NCBI GenBank assembly: GCA_029204225.1
Contig: CM055093.1
Location: 47,316,354-47,380,353 of the forward strand
Direction: 5' to 3'
Source: Diphasiastrum complanatum
Lineage: Eukaryota; Streptophyta; Lycopodiopsida; Lycopodiales; Lycopodiaceae
DNA: 64,000 nucleotides
Position numbers and translations under genes: made by a program. Positions 62,378-64,000 of the stretch are shown piece after piece. Position 1 is the first letter of the stretch; every line of letters starts with the position of its first letter. The notes beneath the pieces are model-generated. The model was not told where the DNA came from and ran no database searches. It was given only the letters and a program-made list of their open reading frames with translations.

Positions 62378-62972
62378 CTTACTAGTGAAATTCTACACAC
62401 AAGATATAGACTTGATTGAACTTGAAACTTACAAAAGTTTATAACTTGCAGTGTTCCACTCAAATTTGATTTCTAATCCAACAGATGGACTTGTAATCAC
62501 AGTTCTATCACTCCCTCACAAGGTTGAAATGAAGATAAGATGAAGTGAAAACTACTCTCAAGCAAATCTTGCCAATCTTGGCTATTTTTGGACAATAGAA
62601 AGACTCGATCTCTCTCTATCACTTTGATGTACTTTCAAGAACTATTTTTCACTTTAAGAGGGCTTGAATTCAGCCTAGATTAATTAGTTATCATGAGTGA
62701 AATCCAAAACTAATTAATGGCAAGTGATCTTGGTAGCTTATTCTAGGATTTGCACCAAAAATTACATCAAACTGACTCCAGATGAAATTACAGTGATCCA
62801 ATATGCTTGCTCACATGTGTGAACAGTACAGATTTTGATCCATAAAAATTTTGGGATCAAATCCCCTCACCAAAACTTGGATACCAGCTTGCCCTTCCAA
62901 TACTAGCTTTTCGCACCAAAAATCTGTTAAAACTGGATTAGTCTTAAACATTGATCAATAACCTTGCACTTG

Positions 62973-62984
62973 GCTCTGATACCA
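62973..62984 (-). promoter_or_regulatory. Primer-binding site of copia D
   Basis: TGGTATCAGAGC on the minus strand, directly after the LTR end ...ACTTTCAACA. Confidence 0.9.
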
Positions 62985-63674
62985 TGTTGAAAGTACAATA
63001 CTAAGGACCATATATGGATCTTTGAATGATCCACAAGGTTGATTGTGTGCTTGATTAACAATCTATCAGATACTAGTCAACAAATCAAGATCTAGTTTAG
63101 CAGCTTGATAAAAAAAAAGTAGAGACAATCAAAGCATTGTTCAAAAACTTAATTCTTAGTTTACATGTGCAAAAAGCAAGCTACTGTACGACCTGTAGAC
63201 AGAGTTTTAAGTGTGCCAAAGTTGGGTTTCATTGGAATCAATCACTATCATCATACAAAGAGAGAAAATTTGAGTTTGGGCCTTGAGGCTCCAAAAAGTT
63301 TCTATCTCCTCACAATGGAGAATGGAAATACATAGTAAAAGACACTTCCTTTGAAAAGTTAGGTGAAAATCCAACATGTAATAAGGAAGTAGACTCAACT
63401 TTCTTGCCCTAAAGTGAAAACCCTAGCCTAGATCTAGAGTCATGCTTGGTAGGTGCATGGTAGGTACAAATCTAATCATAACAGAAAGGTCTAGATCCTA
63501 CAAAGTAGGAATCACTACCAAATGGACACAACCACTCCTCTTGACTCGTGGTAACCTACATTAGGTGTAGATTGCCATGCGGCACTTTGGCCATACAAGT
63601 GACTAACAAGAAATATTGACGATATGTACAATATTCTACATGGCTAGATTTGCCAATGTAGGCAATTTTTCACA
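62985..63674 (-). repeat. 5' LTR of copia D
   Basis: About 690 bp. The right end is the inferred start TGTGAAAAATTGCC, similar to the E LTR start TGTTGAAAATTGCC. No 3' copy is present in the window. Confidence 0.6.
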
Positions 63675-63759
63675 AAATCCTACTTTAATGCTGCAAAATG
63701 AACTAAACTGCTAAATGAAATCTGAAAACTAATCTAACACATACATTAACCTACAAAAC

Positions 63760-64000
63760 AAGAACAAGAAACTAATCTAATAGCGTATTGATAGCCCAAG
63801 GATCAAGAAACACACATTTCTTGATTCTTGGACTGCCAAGAACATCAAGAAATGGAATGCAAAGGGATTTGCAAGATTTACTCCGCAAACCAACTCATGA
63901 CGGATTACCACAACGCTGAATCCTAAATTAATCTATGAAAGCAGAAAAACTAGTCCTCCCTAAATCCACAACCAGACACAAAGGAGATGAAAGGGCAAGA
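63760..64000 (-). repeat. Inverted partner of the repeat at 3690-3990
   Basis: On the minus strand it shares ordered blocks with 3690-3990, as described there. It continues to the right edge of the window. Confidence 0.55.

Overview
This window is nuclear DNA of a land plant with a repeat-rich genome. It has two recognisable plant genes, at least eight Ty1/copia and Ty3/gypsy LTR-retrotransposon remnants (several nested), and very long AG/CT dinucleotide arrays. All plant-type primer-binding sites seen are variants of TGGTATCAGAGC. The lineage cannot be fixed from the sequence; a fern, gymnosperm or other large-genome plant would fit. No rRNA gene, tRNA gene or CRISPR array was seen.

Layout. 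1-3.3 kb: one exon-like frame ending at a good splice donor, then decayed coding-like sequence. 4.5-5.2 kb: a compound (CT)n minisatellite. 7.3-8.4 kb, minus strand: an intact RING-H2 E3 ligase of the ATL family. 9-14 kb: mostly non-coding, with a frameshifted coiled-coil gene remnant at 12.5-13.05 kb, an LTR-like segment with an array of evenly spaced CCAAT boxes, and a 73-bp minisatellite. 14.3-16.1 kb: a truncated copia (A). 16.2-26.0 kb: a gypsy gag-protease (B) that runs into copia RNase H sequence, with a nearly complete copia (C, 18502-24737, minus strand) inserted inside its gag-protease. 26.0-26.5 kb: a decayed fragment resembling the SAM-binding end of a bacterial-type N4/N6 amino-methyltransferase.

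29.5-30.1 kb, minus strand: a three-exon heavy-metal-associated isoprenylated plant protein (HIPP), with a TATA-like element and an (AG)n tract upstream. 31.5-37.0 kb: copia E, with 865-bp LTRs and a perfect AAGGG target duplication, inserted in the 3' LTR of an older minus-strand copia G whose pol lies at 37.2-38.7 kb. 38.7-39.9 kb: a gypsy protease remnant. 42.5-51.4 kb: an old minus-strand gypsy (H) with diverged LTR-like ends. It is interrupted by a copia gag fragment, an unknown ORF next to a polypurine tract and LTR, and (AG)n.

52.2-55 kb: an LTR end and a gag-like frame with three unusual zinc knuckles. 55.1-59.3 kb: copia F. 59.3-63.7 kb, minus strand: copia D, a sister of E, cut off just after its reverse-transcriptase YVDD box.

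How the parts relate. The ATL ligase and HIPP are independent host genes and nothing suggests an operon-like relation. The rest records layered transposition. C is youngest (about seven differences between its LTRs), E is older, and A, B, F, G and H are heavily mutated. No element is autonomous as read: C has Asn at its first integrase catalytic position and a frameshift in RNase H. The most unusual items are the methyltransferase-like fragment, the unknown retroelement-linked ORF at 47.3-48.4 kb, and the evenly spaced CCAAT arrays in LTRs.
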